Assembly: GCA_022818135.1 (NCBI GenBank)
Contig: JAFMSR010000019.1
Location: 1,051,728 to 1,115,727, forward strand
Origin: Saxidomus purpurata
Lineage: Eukaryota; Mollusca; Bivalvia; Venerida; Veneridae
Reading direction: 5' to 3'
DNA: 64,000 nucleotides
Shown: positions 44,234 to 54,549 of the stretch, piece by piece
How positions within the stretch are numbered: position 1 is the first letter of the stretch
Layout: every line of letters begins with the position of its first letter
The notes under the pieces: model-generated
The model's input: the letters and a program-made list of their open reading frames with translations, nothing else
What the model was told of the DNA's origin: nothing
The model's database searches: none
Translations under genes and position numbers: made by a program

Positions 44234-47200
44234 GTTGGTATAATTACTGTTTATGTTCAAATATAATATTCATCATTCATTCGATAAAAGTCCTTACGTA
44301 AAACAGCGTGACGTGTAACGTTGGATCTAACTAGAAATGTCTCGTGATCGATAGGTTAGAAACATATTTCCAAATTAAAATTATAGGAATGTATCATTCA
44401 CCATCGGCAAACCACATGTGTGATTCAAAATACAAATAATGACGTAAAGGACATTTTGTTTTGCAAGTATTAACACTACAAGCAAATTGTTTAGTCGGAT
44501 TTAGGACTTAGTTTACCTGTTAAACGTCATAGACCTTATTGCTATTCTTACTGAATTAGGAGTTAAGGGAAGGTAAAATGTAAAACGAGTACAGGGCCGC
44601 TTCCTTTGTTGGTTAAAATGAAAGAGATATCATCAGACTTCTAGTATTTGAATATGTAACAGCTGTAAACATTCCCCCTATATTATGTCATACTATATGT
44701 ACCTTTTTTATGTAAACGGTACAACATGTCATAACTGCCCTGAAAACCTTTTTAAGTTTCTTATTTCGAAGTGATATAATTTATTTTGGTTGTCGTTATT
44801 TTCATTTAAATATATTTCAGGAAACTTTGAAGCTGGTAGACGATGTCCACAATATACTGATATCGAAAATGGAAACATTGTCAGTACTACAGGGTCAAAT
44901 CAAGGAGATGTTATTGAAATTGAATGTGACGAGAGAAACAAATTAGTTGGTTCAAATTTAATCACGTGTTTATCATCTGGCCAATGGAGTGCAACTCCAA
45001 AATGTATGCCTAAGCATTGTGGTGATTTCGTGATACCAAATAATATGAAAATAGAATCTGAGATTCCGGGAAATATTTCGAATTCAGAAGTAATCGGTCG
45101 GTACAATATTACATACAAGAACACGTTTTTTGTGAAATGTAACGAAGGGTATAAACTTAAAGGATCAAACACTATTAGGTGCACCGAATCAGGTGTCTGG
45201 GACAAATTTCCAACGTGCGATATAGTGTCATGTGGTTTGCCAAAAATACCGATACACGGAAGTATATCAAATACGACAGGAACGACGTTTCAAGCAACTG
45301 CGACCATTAAGTGTGACGATAAATTTTATCTGGACGGAAATAGTATGATCAGGTGCCAAGCTGATGGTTTCTGGACGAAAGGTGCAACATGTGAAAATAG
45401 TAAGTCTTTTCATCGCTTTAGTTAGCAATAGTTATTTTGAGGCACAGTTCATCAAAAGTCTCTTCTTGTTTCTGATTTTTGTTATTAATTTCTGCATATC
45501 GTTGTGCATATCGTCGGCATTTTCTGATTTAGTGATTCTTAGCACAGTAATTGTTCTTTTTCGTTAATCCTAATCCCAAGTTTGTCCGCGCAACTCACCG
45601 TACACCGTTAGGCGGATTTCAACCAACTGTCACATGAATGTTCACTGCCAAGCCTAGTTATTCATATCGTCGTCATTTTCCGGTTCAGTGATTCTTAGCA
45701 GATTTTGTTTGAAGGCTAAATGAAAATAAGTTATGTTTTGAATTATTTGTAATTCGTGACACACATACCTGTCTATCCTAAAGGGTTAAGTAGTGGGAGA
45801 CATACGTTTTTGTGTGAAAAACAACTTTTAGTTAAGTCTGCTTTATTTTCATGTAACCAAATTTGCAGTGTTTAAAAACACGAGTAAAAAGATGGCCCTA
45901 TATCGCTCACCTGCGACTTTTGACAATATGTGACCTAACTTCAACTCTAACTATTATCATAAACACAAACATTCTGTTTGACCTTGACAAGGCAAACCTT
46001 TTGACCAATTTTCAAGATGATTGGGTTGCAAATGTCACCTGTATGGCATACACAAGGTTTTTAACCAGGTGACCTAGTTTTTGACCTCTGATTACTCATA
46101 TTCATACTCGGCCTAAATTTTATCAAGACAATCATACTGACCAAGTTTCATGGAGATAGAATGATAAATGCAACCTCTATTGCATACACATGGTTTTCCT
46201 ACAATTTTTACCCGGTGACCTAGTTTTTGACCCTAGATGACCCATGTTCGAGCCCGACTTAGATTTAATCAAAGCAATCATACTGACCAAATTTTATGAC
46301 GATCCAATAAAAATTGCAACCTCTTTTGCATGCACAAGGTTTATCTATGATTTCACCCTGTGACAGAGTTTTTGACCCTAGTAACCCATGTTCGAACTCG
46401 ACCTTGACTTGGTTAAGACAATCATACTGATTAAGTTTCATGAAAATACAATGAAAAATGCAAAACCTCTATTGCATTCAAAAGGTTTTTCTATGATTTG
46501 ACTCCGTGACCTAGTTTTTGACCCCAGATGACTAATGTTCGAACTCGACCTAGATTTCATAAAGGTAGTCATTCTGACCAAGTTGTATGAAGATCTCCTC
46601 TATTGCATACACAAGGTTAAATGTGGACAGACAGACGACAGACGACAGACAGACGACGGACGTCAGGCGATCACAATTTCTCACCTCAGCACTTCGTGCT
46701 CAGGTGAGCTAAAAAGAAACCATTTTGATTTATTTCAGAATATATTTTATCAAGACAATCATACTGACTAAGTTTCGTGAAAATACAATGAAAAATGCAA
46801 CCTCTATTGCATATACAAGGTTTTTCTATGATTTGACTCCGTGACCTAGTTTTTGACCCCAGATGACTAATGTTCGAACTCGACCTAGATTTCATAAAGG
46901 AAGTCATTCTGACCAAGTTGTATGAAGATCTAGTGAAAAATGCAGCCTCTATTGCATACACAAGGTTAAATGTGGACAGGCAGACGACAGACGACAGACG
47001 ACAGACAGACGACGGACGTCAGGCGATCACAATATCTCACCTTAGCACTTCGTGCTCAGGTGAACTAAAAAGAAACCAATTTGATTTATTTCAGAATATA
47101 GCTGTCTGTAGCAGTATTGATGTAGTTTGTTGACTAAACTCAAACGTGTTCAATATAATGTTTCGACATTAATGCTGGTGATGATCGAACCCGGAACCCT

Positions 47201-50200
47201 ACAATCAAGAGACAAACGCGCTACCACTGTCAATTGTTGTACTTTGACATAGCTTCATTTACCATGTGCAATGCAAACATAATAGTATGCATCCTTTGTT
47301 TATACAGAGGAAAAAGCCCACTGAACCGCCAGCAGAAGTTCAAAACTCTTACGAGAGATATAAATAAGTTTGTATGCATGATATAAGGTGCTGCTCGATT
47401 TGAATTGTTAGTCCTTATCTACTCTAAAATATTCTTCATCGAATTTCCTAATGTTTTAAAAACTGATAAATTTTATTTATATGGATTTATCTGTAGTATC
47501 AAAGGTTTGAAAATGGTTCTTGAACTTTATAGAAAAGGCTTCACATTGGTTCTATTGAACTCGATTTTTAAAAATACATTTTCATTTCATTTTTACTGTA
47601 TATTAACACATATGTGTGACTTAGACATACTTTTAGAATCCATTGTCTTTATTTTCTTTATTCCTGTTCTTGCCTTGCAGAAACTAATCAATGTCGTAAA
47701 TCAAATCATTTTTATTTTACATCAGCATATATATTCAATATGTGAACGTAAGTACAAGTTAGTTACAAATGATCAAAGATTTATACAAGTAAACTGTTAT
47801 ACAATTTAGCTATATTTTAATATTGTTAACACATAAAAAAACTTGAGATGAAGAGAATAATTGTGTGGGAGTTACATTACATCTCCCGGATACAAATAAC
47901 GCTACATATGTTATGGATGTGTACTAGACATTTAAGCATAACATCTCCCGGATACAAAGCGCTACATATGTTATACATGTGTTCTAGATATTTAAGTATA
48001 AATGATAAAAACTTGAGATGAAGAGAATACATATGTTATAGATGTATGCTATAATACCTAATGTTCTCTGTCTCTAACGATTGTCTAAATGATCATAGAT
48101 CTAGTACAACATGCCTTGAGGCACTGATACGTATTTTGAATTTGTTTTTATCAGAGTGTCTCTCGGGAGAGATGTGTGTAGATTTGAATGAAAAAGGAAC
48201 AATTACTGGTCACCTGAATGGCGTGACTGTGCAAACGTCACCAACCGGTTTACTGGGAGGACATGAATGCAGCAGGCAGGCTTTATTTAAGGTATTTAAA
48301 TGCATGCGTTAAAATACAATTATGGTAAACAACATATTTTGTAAACTTTAAGAAGTGCAGTTTTACCCAAACTTCACTTTAAACATCAGGCGTTTAGATA
48401 TGAACTTAAACGGATAATTAAAAAGTGTCAATTACGAATTTGGAAAATCATGCGTACTGAACACAGCCGAGATAAATAAACTGCATCCGCTGAAGTAAAG
48501 TGTATTTATTCGTCGAATAAGAGGTTTTCGTCTTCGCAGTCGATACCGTCACAGCAAGTTTTCAGGGTTATTGAGTCTGGCTACAACGTTATCTTGACCT
48601 TTCATACGGCATACATAACGTAAGGTCTCAATTGTTTGATCAGCAAAAACATCATGAGTATTTTGTCGAGGACACCTTCATTTTTAAGGCATATGAGCAT
48701 TGTGTCTGTTTTCCCGGCGTTGAAACCTTTTATTTAACCAACTGTTTTAATCTGTCAAGTCGATTCGTTTGTCACTCTTACAATATTTATATTCACCGTG
48801 AAATATTTTACTAAAGAGTGACTGTTCGTTTTAAGCTCCTTGTAGACAAATGTGACCCAATCTCACGCCATGAACACCACAGTGTGTACGTAATAACTAA
48901 GGGAGTTCTCTGGCAAATGGTAGCGATTTTGCGTTGGCAAAAAAAAGACCGATAGAGCATCTGTCAAAATGGCCATCTGCTGACAGTCTTCTTTTTTCTC
49001 CGCAAAACGTTTCTTGCCAGTACGTATAGTCCTCTGAGAGCATGGCTTATGTCATGGATTCTGTACATGTTCCGCTCCATTACATAGTTGGGTTCCAGGT
49101 TCAGTAGTTCGAAAAAACATCTTTGACAGACCGTTTCTCCACGATTCCAATGTAAATTAGTTGTTGACAACTTCTTGTGCAAAGCTCCCTCTTTACACTA
49201 GTTGTGAAAGGATCCCGAATTTTGTATACATGAAGTGGTCTCTGGCACATTCCTTCTATAACTGACTGAATTGAAGTGACTTCATTTTATGATACGTTTA
49301 CCTTGTCAGCAAGTCGGCACAATTATTCCGAGCTTTGCGAGTCATTAAATTTTGCACCGCATATGATGTCACTGAAACATCAAAACAAAATACCTGTTTT
49401 GAAATATACTTCTTGCAAACATTAAAACTGTTTGAAAAGACTTCGAATACTGCAAATATCAAAGGCAATAACAATGTTTGTAAACAAAAATGTTTTATAA
49501 TATTTATAGTATTTACCACACTCTTGATTCTCTATTCTCCCACTAGGTTACGTTTGAGAAACTTCCAACGAACTCAACTGGTCTTTGTCATAAAGGAGCA
49601 TATTCTGGCAGAGGCATGCTTAAAGTTCAGATGTTCTTTTCATCTGCTAACAGATATATGTGGATGTTCAATATTGGAGACAGTCAAAGTAATAATGGCT
49701 GGGGTATGTATATAAATATATGGTTAGGCCTAAAGAAAAATTGTTTGTTTCGGGTAACCCGACCCTACCTACCGACCCTAGTCATTTTTGGGGGATAGGA
49801 AAAAAAAAGATTTTTTTTGACAGAATAAAACACCTTAACAACAGCAATATATGAGCTATGACATTTGCAAGAAATAGCACTATTTACAAGGAATTTATTT
49901 TGATATAAAGTACTTTAAAAAAAAATAAAGAAAAAAAAAATGAAATCCCTACCTACCCTACCTAGTAAGTTTGGGGATGTTACCCTAAACAAACAATTAT
50001 TTGTTTTAGTCCTTACTTGTTTATCAAATCATTAATAATAACTGGGTTTACAGTCTATTAAGTAAATAGCCTAAGATTTAAACTTAAAGAAAGGTAGACG
50101 AATTTAATATTCTAATAGCTGTTATTTAAGCTGCAAAAACATTTATAGAACCATAAACAGTTTTGTTAAAATTAATTACAACTTTCTGTTGCAGCCGGAG

Positions 50201-50965
50201 ACTCTAGCAGTATGCAATATGAGGCTGAAATCCAGGGAAAAGGGAATCATATTGATGTATACTCCAACGACGTCCATCTGATAAACTGCGATGCGAAATC
50301 ACTCTATCAGTAAACATTTTGATTATATACACTCGTTATTGCGATGCGAAAGCACTCAAATTATGACAACATATATAAATAAAATAAAGAATAAGTGCCA
50401 TTATATGAGTTTTCTATTTGTATTTATATATGTTTTACCAACATCTCTTGTGTAAATACTGGAATACTGGAAAATGCTATGCGATTGCACCCAATTATTT
50501 CATAAATTTTGATAATCATACCGGAAGAAATATTTCTTTAATTCGTATTAACTAGTAACTTGAATAAATCTATTTCATTTTTTCATCAAAGTTATTTCAA
50601 ATAGTGTATTACCAGAAGCATGTTTAATGATTTTGTGCCATATAACTTTCTACATATATCACGAAGTCAATTTCAATGGAAGTTTCATATGCTTGTATAA
50701 TTATAGCTATGGCGATGCAACGAACACGAGCGCACAAAAAGTCAATGTTTGGATTGCGAATCATTACATCAAGGTTACAAACGACAACGGCCTCTGTGAA
50801 AGAAATTGTAACAAATGTCTATATGGTCTCAATGGACAGTCTGATTATGGGAGCACCAATCAGGATATTTACGTTGCGGCAAATAGAGTTGTATACAGTA
50901 ACTACAGGAATGGGTATGGACTGTGTTTCCTTAAAATGAGCTGGGTAAATACCCCAGAGGAATAA
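43891..50965 (+). CDS. receptor 2: type II transmembrane CCP protein with unassigned head
   Basis: Gene-level entry. Exons: 43891-44233 (tail and membrane), 44821-45399 (three CCPs), 48155-48291, 49547-49703, 50195-50309 and 50605-50965 (head), total about 560 residues. All junctions are GT/AG and phase-compatible, though the 50309/50605 pair is the least certain. The plan matches receptor 1 but has only one CCP exon and a different C-terminal head. The head exons enter in phase 1, then 0, then 1, the same order as the first three FReD exons of receptor 1. The N-terminal tail holds five or six tyrosines in SH2-type contexts. Likely a membrane recognition receptor; ligand unknown. Confidence 0.7.
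44240..44820. other. receptor 2 intron 1, nothing recognised
   Basis: A+T-rich with a standard polypyrimidine tract before the CCP exon. Confidence 0.4.
44821..45399 (+). CDS. receptor 2 exon 2: three CCP domains
   Basis: 579 nt, phase 1/1, acceptor ATTTCAG, donor AATA|GTAAGT. The first CCP (RCPQYTDIENG...TCLSSGQWSATPKC) closely resembles the first CCP of receptor 1. The second (HCGDFVIPNN...) has an insertion of about ten residues after the first strand (EIPGNISNSEVIGRY). The third starts SCGLPKIPIHG. All have the expected Cys and Trp positions. Sequons NIS, NIT and NTT are present. Confidence 0.9.
45850..47100 (-). repeat. ~146-bp repeat array, minus strand, with a ~336-bp terminal duplication
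   Basis: Units contain 'gacctagtttttgaccc' and 'cctctattgcatacacaagg', the reverse complement of the 35.5-kb array. Two ends are present (CTCACCT.AGCACTTCGTGCTCAGGTGA at about 46680 and 47036). The stretch 46472-46742 is repeated almost exactly at 46808-47099, including the trailing 'gatttatttcagaatata'. Microsatellite CAGACGACAGACGACGGACG lies just inside each end. Frames here are repeat translations. It lies in receptor 2 intron 2. Confidence 0.85.
47168..47232 (-). mobile_element. tRNA-like SINE head, minus strand
   Basis: The reverse strand reads ACAGTGGTAGCGCGTTTGTC ... GGGTTCCGGGTTCGATCATC, with A-box and B-box-like blocks at tRNA spacing. Confidence 0.5.
47390..47812. other. long AT-rich open frame without domain (47405-47809 +)
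   Basis: 134 residues, highly hydrophobic and Phe/Ile/Leu-rich from T-rich sequence. No conserved motif, no splice match to receptor 2. Considered chance. Confidence 0.3.
47840..48060. repeat. tandem duplication (~64-bp units)
   Basis: 'acatctcccggatacaaa(taa)cgctacatatgttat.gatgtgt.ctaga.atttaag' occurs at about 47879-47935 and again at 47942-47998. 'acttgagatgaagagaata' also occurs twice (about 47842 and 48011). In receptor 2 intron 2, shortly before head exon 1. Confidence 0.75.
48155..48291 (+). CDS. receptor 2 exon 3: head domain part 1
   Basis: 137 nt, phase 1 in, phase 0 out, acceptor TTTATCAG, donor AAG|GTATTT. Encodes KCLSGEMCVDLNEKGTITGH ... GGHECSRQALFK with three Cys. No FReD motifs. 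Domain family not recognised. Confidence 0.7.
48300..49540. other. receptor 2 intron 3, no gene seen
   Basis: No repeat family assigned. Overlapping frames on both strands around 49300-49715 have no domain. Confidence 0.35.
49547..49703 (+). CDS. receptor 2 exon 4: head domain part 2
   Basis: 157 nt, phase 0 in, phase 1 out, acceptor CCCACTAG, donor GGG|GTATG. Encodes VTFEKLPTNSTGLCHKGAYS, then LKVQMFFSSANRYMWMFNIG and DSQSNNGWG. Alternating hydrophobic/polar strands suggest a beta-sandwich-like fold, but this is inference and no family is claimed. Confidence 0.7.
49739..49998. mobile_element. 260-bp MITE, copy B of the TTTGTTTC-ended family
   Basis: Terminal inverted repeats AATTGTTTGTTTCGGGTAAC (49739-49758) and GTTACCCTAAACAAACAATT (49979-49998), 19 of 20 matching. 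Same 'cccgaccctacctacc' interior start as copy A at 6594-6811. It lies only 35 bp after a receptor 2 splice donor. Confidence 0.8.
50195..50309 (+). CDS. receptor 2 exon 5: head domain part 3
   Basis: Acceptor TTGCAG, phase 1 in. Encodes AGDSSSMQYEAEIQGKGNHI and DVYSNDVHLINCDAKSLY. The frame meets TAA at 50311, so a splice must occur before it or the protein ends here. The only good donor is TATCA|GTAAAC (50310), which leaves phase 2. Confidence 0.55.
50320..50600. other. receptor 2 last intron
   Basis: Contains a partial repeat of the preceding exon edge ('gcgatgcgaaagcactc' at about 50340 versus 'gcgatgcgaaatcactc' at 50288). Otherwise nothing recognised. Confidence 0.35.
50605..50965 (+). 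CDS. receptor 2 last exon: head domain part 4 and stop
   Basis: Acceptor TTTCAAATAG gives the phase needed by the preceding donor. It encodes NFNGSFICLYNYSYGDATNT, KVNVWIANHYIKVTND, a Cys-rich loop GLCERNCNKCLYGLNG and GYGLCFLKMSWVNTPEE, ending at TAA 50963-50965; AATAAA overlaps the stop. The first 20 residues after the junction are less convincing, so a different acceptor (for example after CACGAAG, 50666) cannot be excluded. The Cys cluster CxxxCxxC is distinctive. Confidence 0.6.
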
Positions 50966-51416
50966 AATATCAAACATGTAAAAGTTCGTTAGCAAAACTT
51001 TATTCTCTATTCAACTAATTCTTTGTTACATGTATGTATTACGCTGATCCAGTTTTTATTGGTCTTATCTTATGAGTTTGCAAATTGCTTCATTTAAAAA
51101 AAAAATTGTTGTTTTATACTTTCATGTATCAATGCTTAGTCTGTGTTTATATCTCATATTATTTTAGTTCGGTCACTTGAATGCATAGTTTAGTTTAATA
51201 TTTTTTGTTTTTGCTTTTTGCATATACATAATATATGAAATAACAGTAAAATGCTTATATATTACAAACAGAGACAAAAAAGGGTTGAGCCAAAAGTTCT
51301 TGCAACATTATCGAGGGCTCTTCCCTTAGCAAAATGTATCTTAAATGACAGCTGTATCAATTATTGTCAAAGAGCACATACCTTTTCATTAGTGATAAAG
51401 GGTAGGTAATTTAAGT

Positions 51417-51470
51417 GAGGAGAGAGAGAGAGAGAGGGGGGGAGAGAGGGAGAGAGGGGGGAGAAGGATG
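51417..51470 (+). repeat. (GA)n / G-rich microsatellite
   Basis: gagagagagagagag followed by interrupted GGGGGAGAGAGGGAG. Confidence 0.9.
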
Positions 51471-51689
51471 CATGTCCATGCTCTGCCAAATAGGCCGAAA
51501 AAGCAGTGTCATATAGCTTACGGATCAATAGATATAAATAAAAATGATTTCATAACTTCGAGACTGTATAGCAGTAATTGGTTTTCGGTAATCTTTAAAT
51601 CGGTTAGAGTTTTTTATGAAATTTTGTACTTGTACGAAGATAAAATTGTTTTCTTTGACAGTTAATTGTTCTTTCCCAAAGAGTATCGA

Positions 51690-52140
51690 CTTTGTGCTTA
51701 ATGGATGAAAGGCTCGGGTCGCAGTAAACAGTTGGATACGATGTTGGGAGTACCGTTTACATTTTTAAAAAAAAGTGTTCAGCATTTTCTGATTCTTGGC
51801 CGCATTCACATATTGGATTATCCCGAAGATTGTTTCTGAATAAGTCGTCATTCAGGTTGCTACAGTTATTTCGCAGTCTAGCGTGATATACAGAATATGT
51901 TCGTTTCCCAGTCATGTAATATTTTGGGACACCAGGCGACTTAAAGAGGGTTTTTAATTTATTTTTGAATACAAGGAGCGATGATGTGTTTCTCATGTCA
52001 ACTTCTAGTGTATTCCACAGAGAAGTAGCTAACGGTATAAACGGATTTGAGAAAATCTGTGTTCGACGTGATTTCGTTACGTAATCTTCTCTATTTCTTA
52101 GAGAGTGGATATTTGATTCTGCTACAGTACTTGAATGCAT
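51690..52140 (-). mobile_element. LINE fragment: C-terminal end of a reverse-transcriptase polyprotein
   Basis: A 127-residue minus-strand frame with RRTQIFSNPFIPLATSLWNT, then NTSSLLVFKNKLK and KRTYSVYHARLRNNCSNLN, ending ICECGQESENAEHFF. This set, with the final C.CG...E...H..F zinc-like motif, is the usual tail of animal non-LTR reverse-transcriptase proteins. The catalytic domain is absent, so it is a remnant. Confidence 0.75.
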
Positions 52141-52149
52141 AGAGTCATT

Positions 52150-52325
52150 ATGTTGCTGATTCTCTAGATGTGTTTGCTGTACTCCGTGTTATGTTGGTGA
52201 TTCTCAAAATGTATTTGTTGTACTCCGTGTATTGTTGCTGATTCTCTGAAAGTGTTTGCTGTTATCAGTGTTCTGTTGCTGATTCTCTCCTCTGAATGTG
52301 TTTGCTGCACTCCGTGTTCCATGAG
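52150..52325. repeat. minisatellite, ~50-55-bp units x 4
   Basis: Repeats of 'gttgctgattctct(g)aatgtgtttgctgtactccgtgttat' abutting the LINE fragment. Confidence 0.8.
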
Positions 52326-52329
52326 TACA

Positions 52330-53380
52330 CCTGCTGTTTGGTTCTACATTTACATATTCACAGTATCATATTTACATTATATTATTTTAGTTTGTTTCAA
52401 TATCCGCATAAAAGTTAAATAATTGCATATTGCATTTCTTCCTACCACTTTGTCATTTAAGAATATAAAAACATGTAGTTTCCTACCAGTTTACTTAATT
52501 CAGAGTGTTTCTAAAAATATAAAACGGTTATTTTAATCAGCCAGTTACCATTGACTATGAGCAAATTTGTTTTGTTTAATTTTGTGCTTCTGTTCTACAT
52601 CATTTATTTATTACCTCTGAATGTCAAGAAGGTACAGTCTAAACGTTAGATAAGAAGGTTGTGACATGTACAGATTTTCGTTACTTAACTTCTTGTTGAC
52701 TCGAAATTTCAAATATTCTAGTTGTTCTGCTATTATTGATAAAACCGATAACGTATAAAATAGTAGCCACCTGGTACTCTAGTACTCGGTCATTCTTCCG
52801 ATCGAGTACTCGAAAAAAATCATTCAGATATGGTCTAAATGTATGTTTCAATGTTTTGTTATCTGTATTTCGCTCGATGTTACGATATAATAATGTTCGA
52901 CTACGGGAGTATGGTTACATTTACGTTACAAAATGCAATTAAACTTAGCACCAAAAAACTTGACTTTTAAAAGGTTTCTATCACTTTTTTTCAGATCGAT
53001 TATAAATTAAAATGTGAATATTCTACAATTACTAAATCAGCATTTATTAATCGGGTATAAGTAAACAGAGGCAGTCGCATCAAAGTAAAGTAATAACGTT
53101 ATAAAAACAAAAATAATATCAAAAAATCACTAATCAAGATCACTAATTTACGTAAAATGAGTTACAATATGTTTTCTTTGAGTTATAATATTTAGAGAAT
53201 GAGTTCTTCATACACGTGTTGAGATACCGGCGAAGCTGTTAAAATGTCAAATAACAGGCTCGACATAACACATTCTGGAACAAAAGCAAACACGGCACAG
53301 GATAATCGCATTCAGAACCCTTTATAACAAAATGTTAAACTAGCACCTTTGATGAATCATTATTATTGTGTCACACAGTG
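52330..53380. other. intergenic, nothing recognised
   Basis: A+T-rich; no domain in the short frames. Confidence 0.4.
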
Positions 53381-53384
53381 TATT

Positions 53385-54050
53385 AGATAATTCTCCTTTC
53401 GCGGATAAAAAGTTCGCGAATAAGTCTGTCTGCACACATCTCGCGAAAATTACGCAGTTTACAGTACTTTGTGGCCTGTTGAATAAATTTTAGTTACTAT
53501 TGTTCGATGAAATTAATCTGTTTACGTATCAATGACCCACCAATTTCGAAATGAACAGTTTGTTTTGATACTTCATGGAAAATCGTAGAATTAAATGACT
53601 TACGTTAATTACATTGTTTACTAGTAAAACCTTTTTTGTGTTGTTAGTCGCTGACCGTTATTTTTCAATATTTCGACTTGATTATTCCCCGTTTTGCGAA
53701 ATAAGCCTTACATTATCTAAGATTTTAGTCACTAATAGTTTTGTTTTGATAAAACTGATACCGTATAGCGGGTTATTTTCGCTGGTGGAATATTTCTGCG
53801 ATTCTGCGGTCTTTGAATACAAACACCGAAACATTTCCAGTAGAAAAAAGTTTCCAGCAAAACATTGAATAGAAAATAATCAGCACTTTTTCAATTGATA
53901 TCGAAATACGCCAGGTCGCCTTGTCCGAGATAATCCGATTCAATGTAGAGAAGGAGTAAACTAATTACGAGCAATTACCGTGAATAATTATTGCAGACGC
54001 ATTGTATACACATGATATTTGCGAAAATACCCGTTAATCGGAACTGTAAA
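53385..54050. mobile_element. possible MITE(s) with GTTATTTTCGC / GCGAAAATAACCC-type ends
   Basis: Left-type end near 53761 (TAGCGGGTTATTTTCGC) and an inverted counterpart near 54018-54045 (GCGAAAATACCCGTTAATCGG). A similar right-type end (TCGCGAAAATTACGCAGTTTACAGTA) occurs at about 53440-53466. Ends are imperfect. Confidence 0.4.
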
Positions 54051-54119
54051 TAATGTTTTTACATCGCATATATTAATGTGTGTACATGTATTTTGTAAAT
54101 ATTGTCTGCAATTCCCTTT

Positions 54120-54495
54120 AAAGGGACATACCCTATAACTGTTGTCAAACTACATAACCCCAAACACATAAATACTAGAATATTTGGAAGTATTTTAACT
54201 TTAACCTAAACCTTTAGCTATACATTTAAGTCATTATCGAAACTATCAGCGGTTTAATATATATGTGGCAGTACCGAAAACCATTCAATCGTCTGTGTGG
54301 AGTTGTTGTTGCACAAATATTGGGTGGGTAGCGATTTATAACAGAAGGCCTCTATATTGATTAATTGTGGTAAAATGAGGCATTGTTCGCCATATGTTGT
54401 TCTTCAAAGTTTTATCTATTTATCGTTTAACGTTCATTGAACACATTATCTATGTTTCGAGAATATAATATGCTAGATGTAGGGTATGTCGCTTT
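54120..54495. mobile_element. MITE with AAAGGGACATACCCTA ends
   Basis: Left AAAGGGACATACCCTA (54120-54135), right TAGGGTATGTCGCTTT (54480-54495), 15 of 16 inverted match. The interior ('accattcaatcgtctgtgtggagttgttgttg') recurs in the related copies at 55.3-55.6 and 61.8-62.2 kb. Confidence 0.7.
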
Positions 54496-54549
54496 TGTTT
54501 GCAATGATTCCGTTGTTTTCTTGAATGATTCACAAACATTGCATCCTTG

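Noticed and set aside
46535..47133. Frames with repeated DRRQTDDGRQAITISHLS
   Set aside because: Translations of the duplicated repeat end.
47405..47809. 134-residue + frame in receptor 2 intron
   Set aside because: Hydrophobic composition follows from T-rich DNA; no domain, no fitting splice phase.
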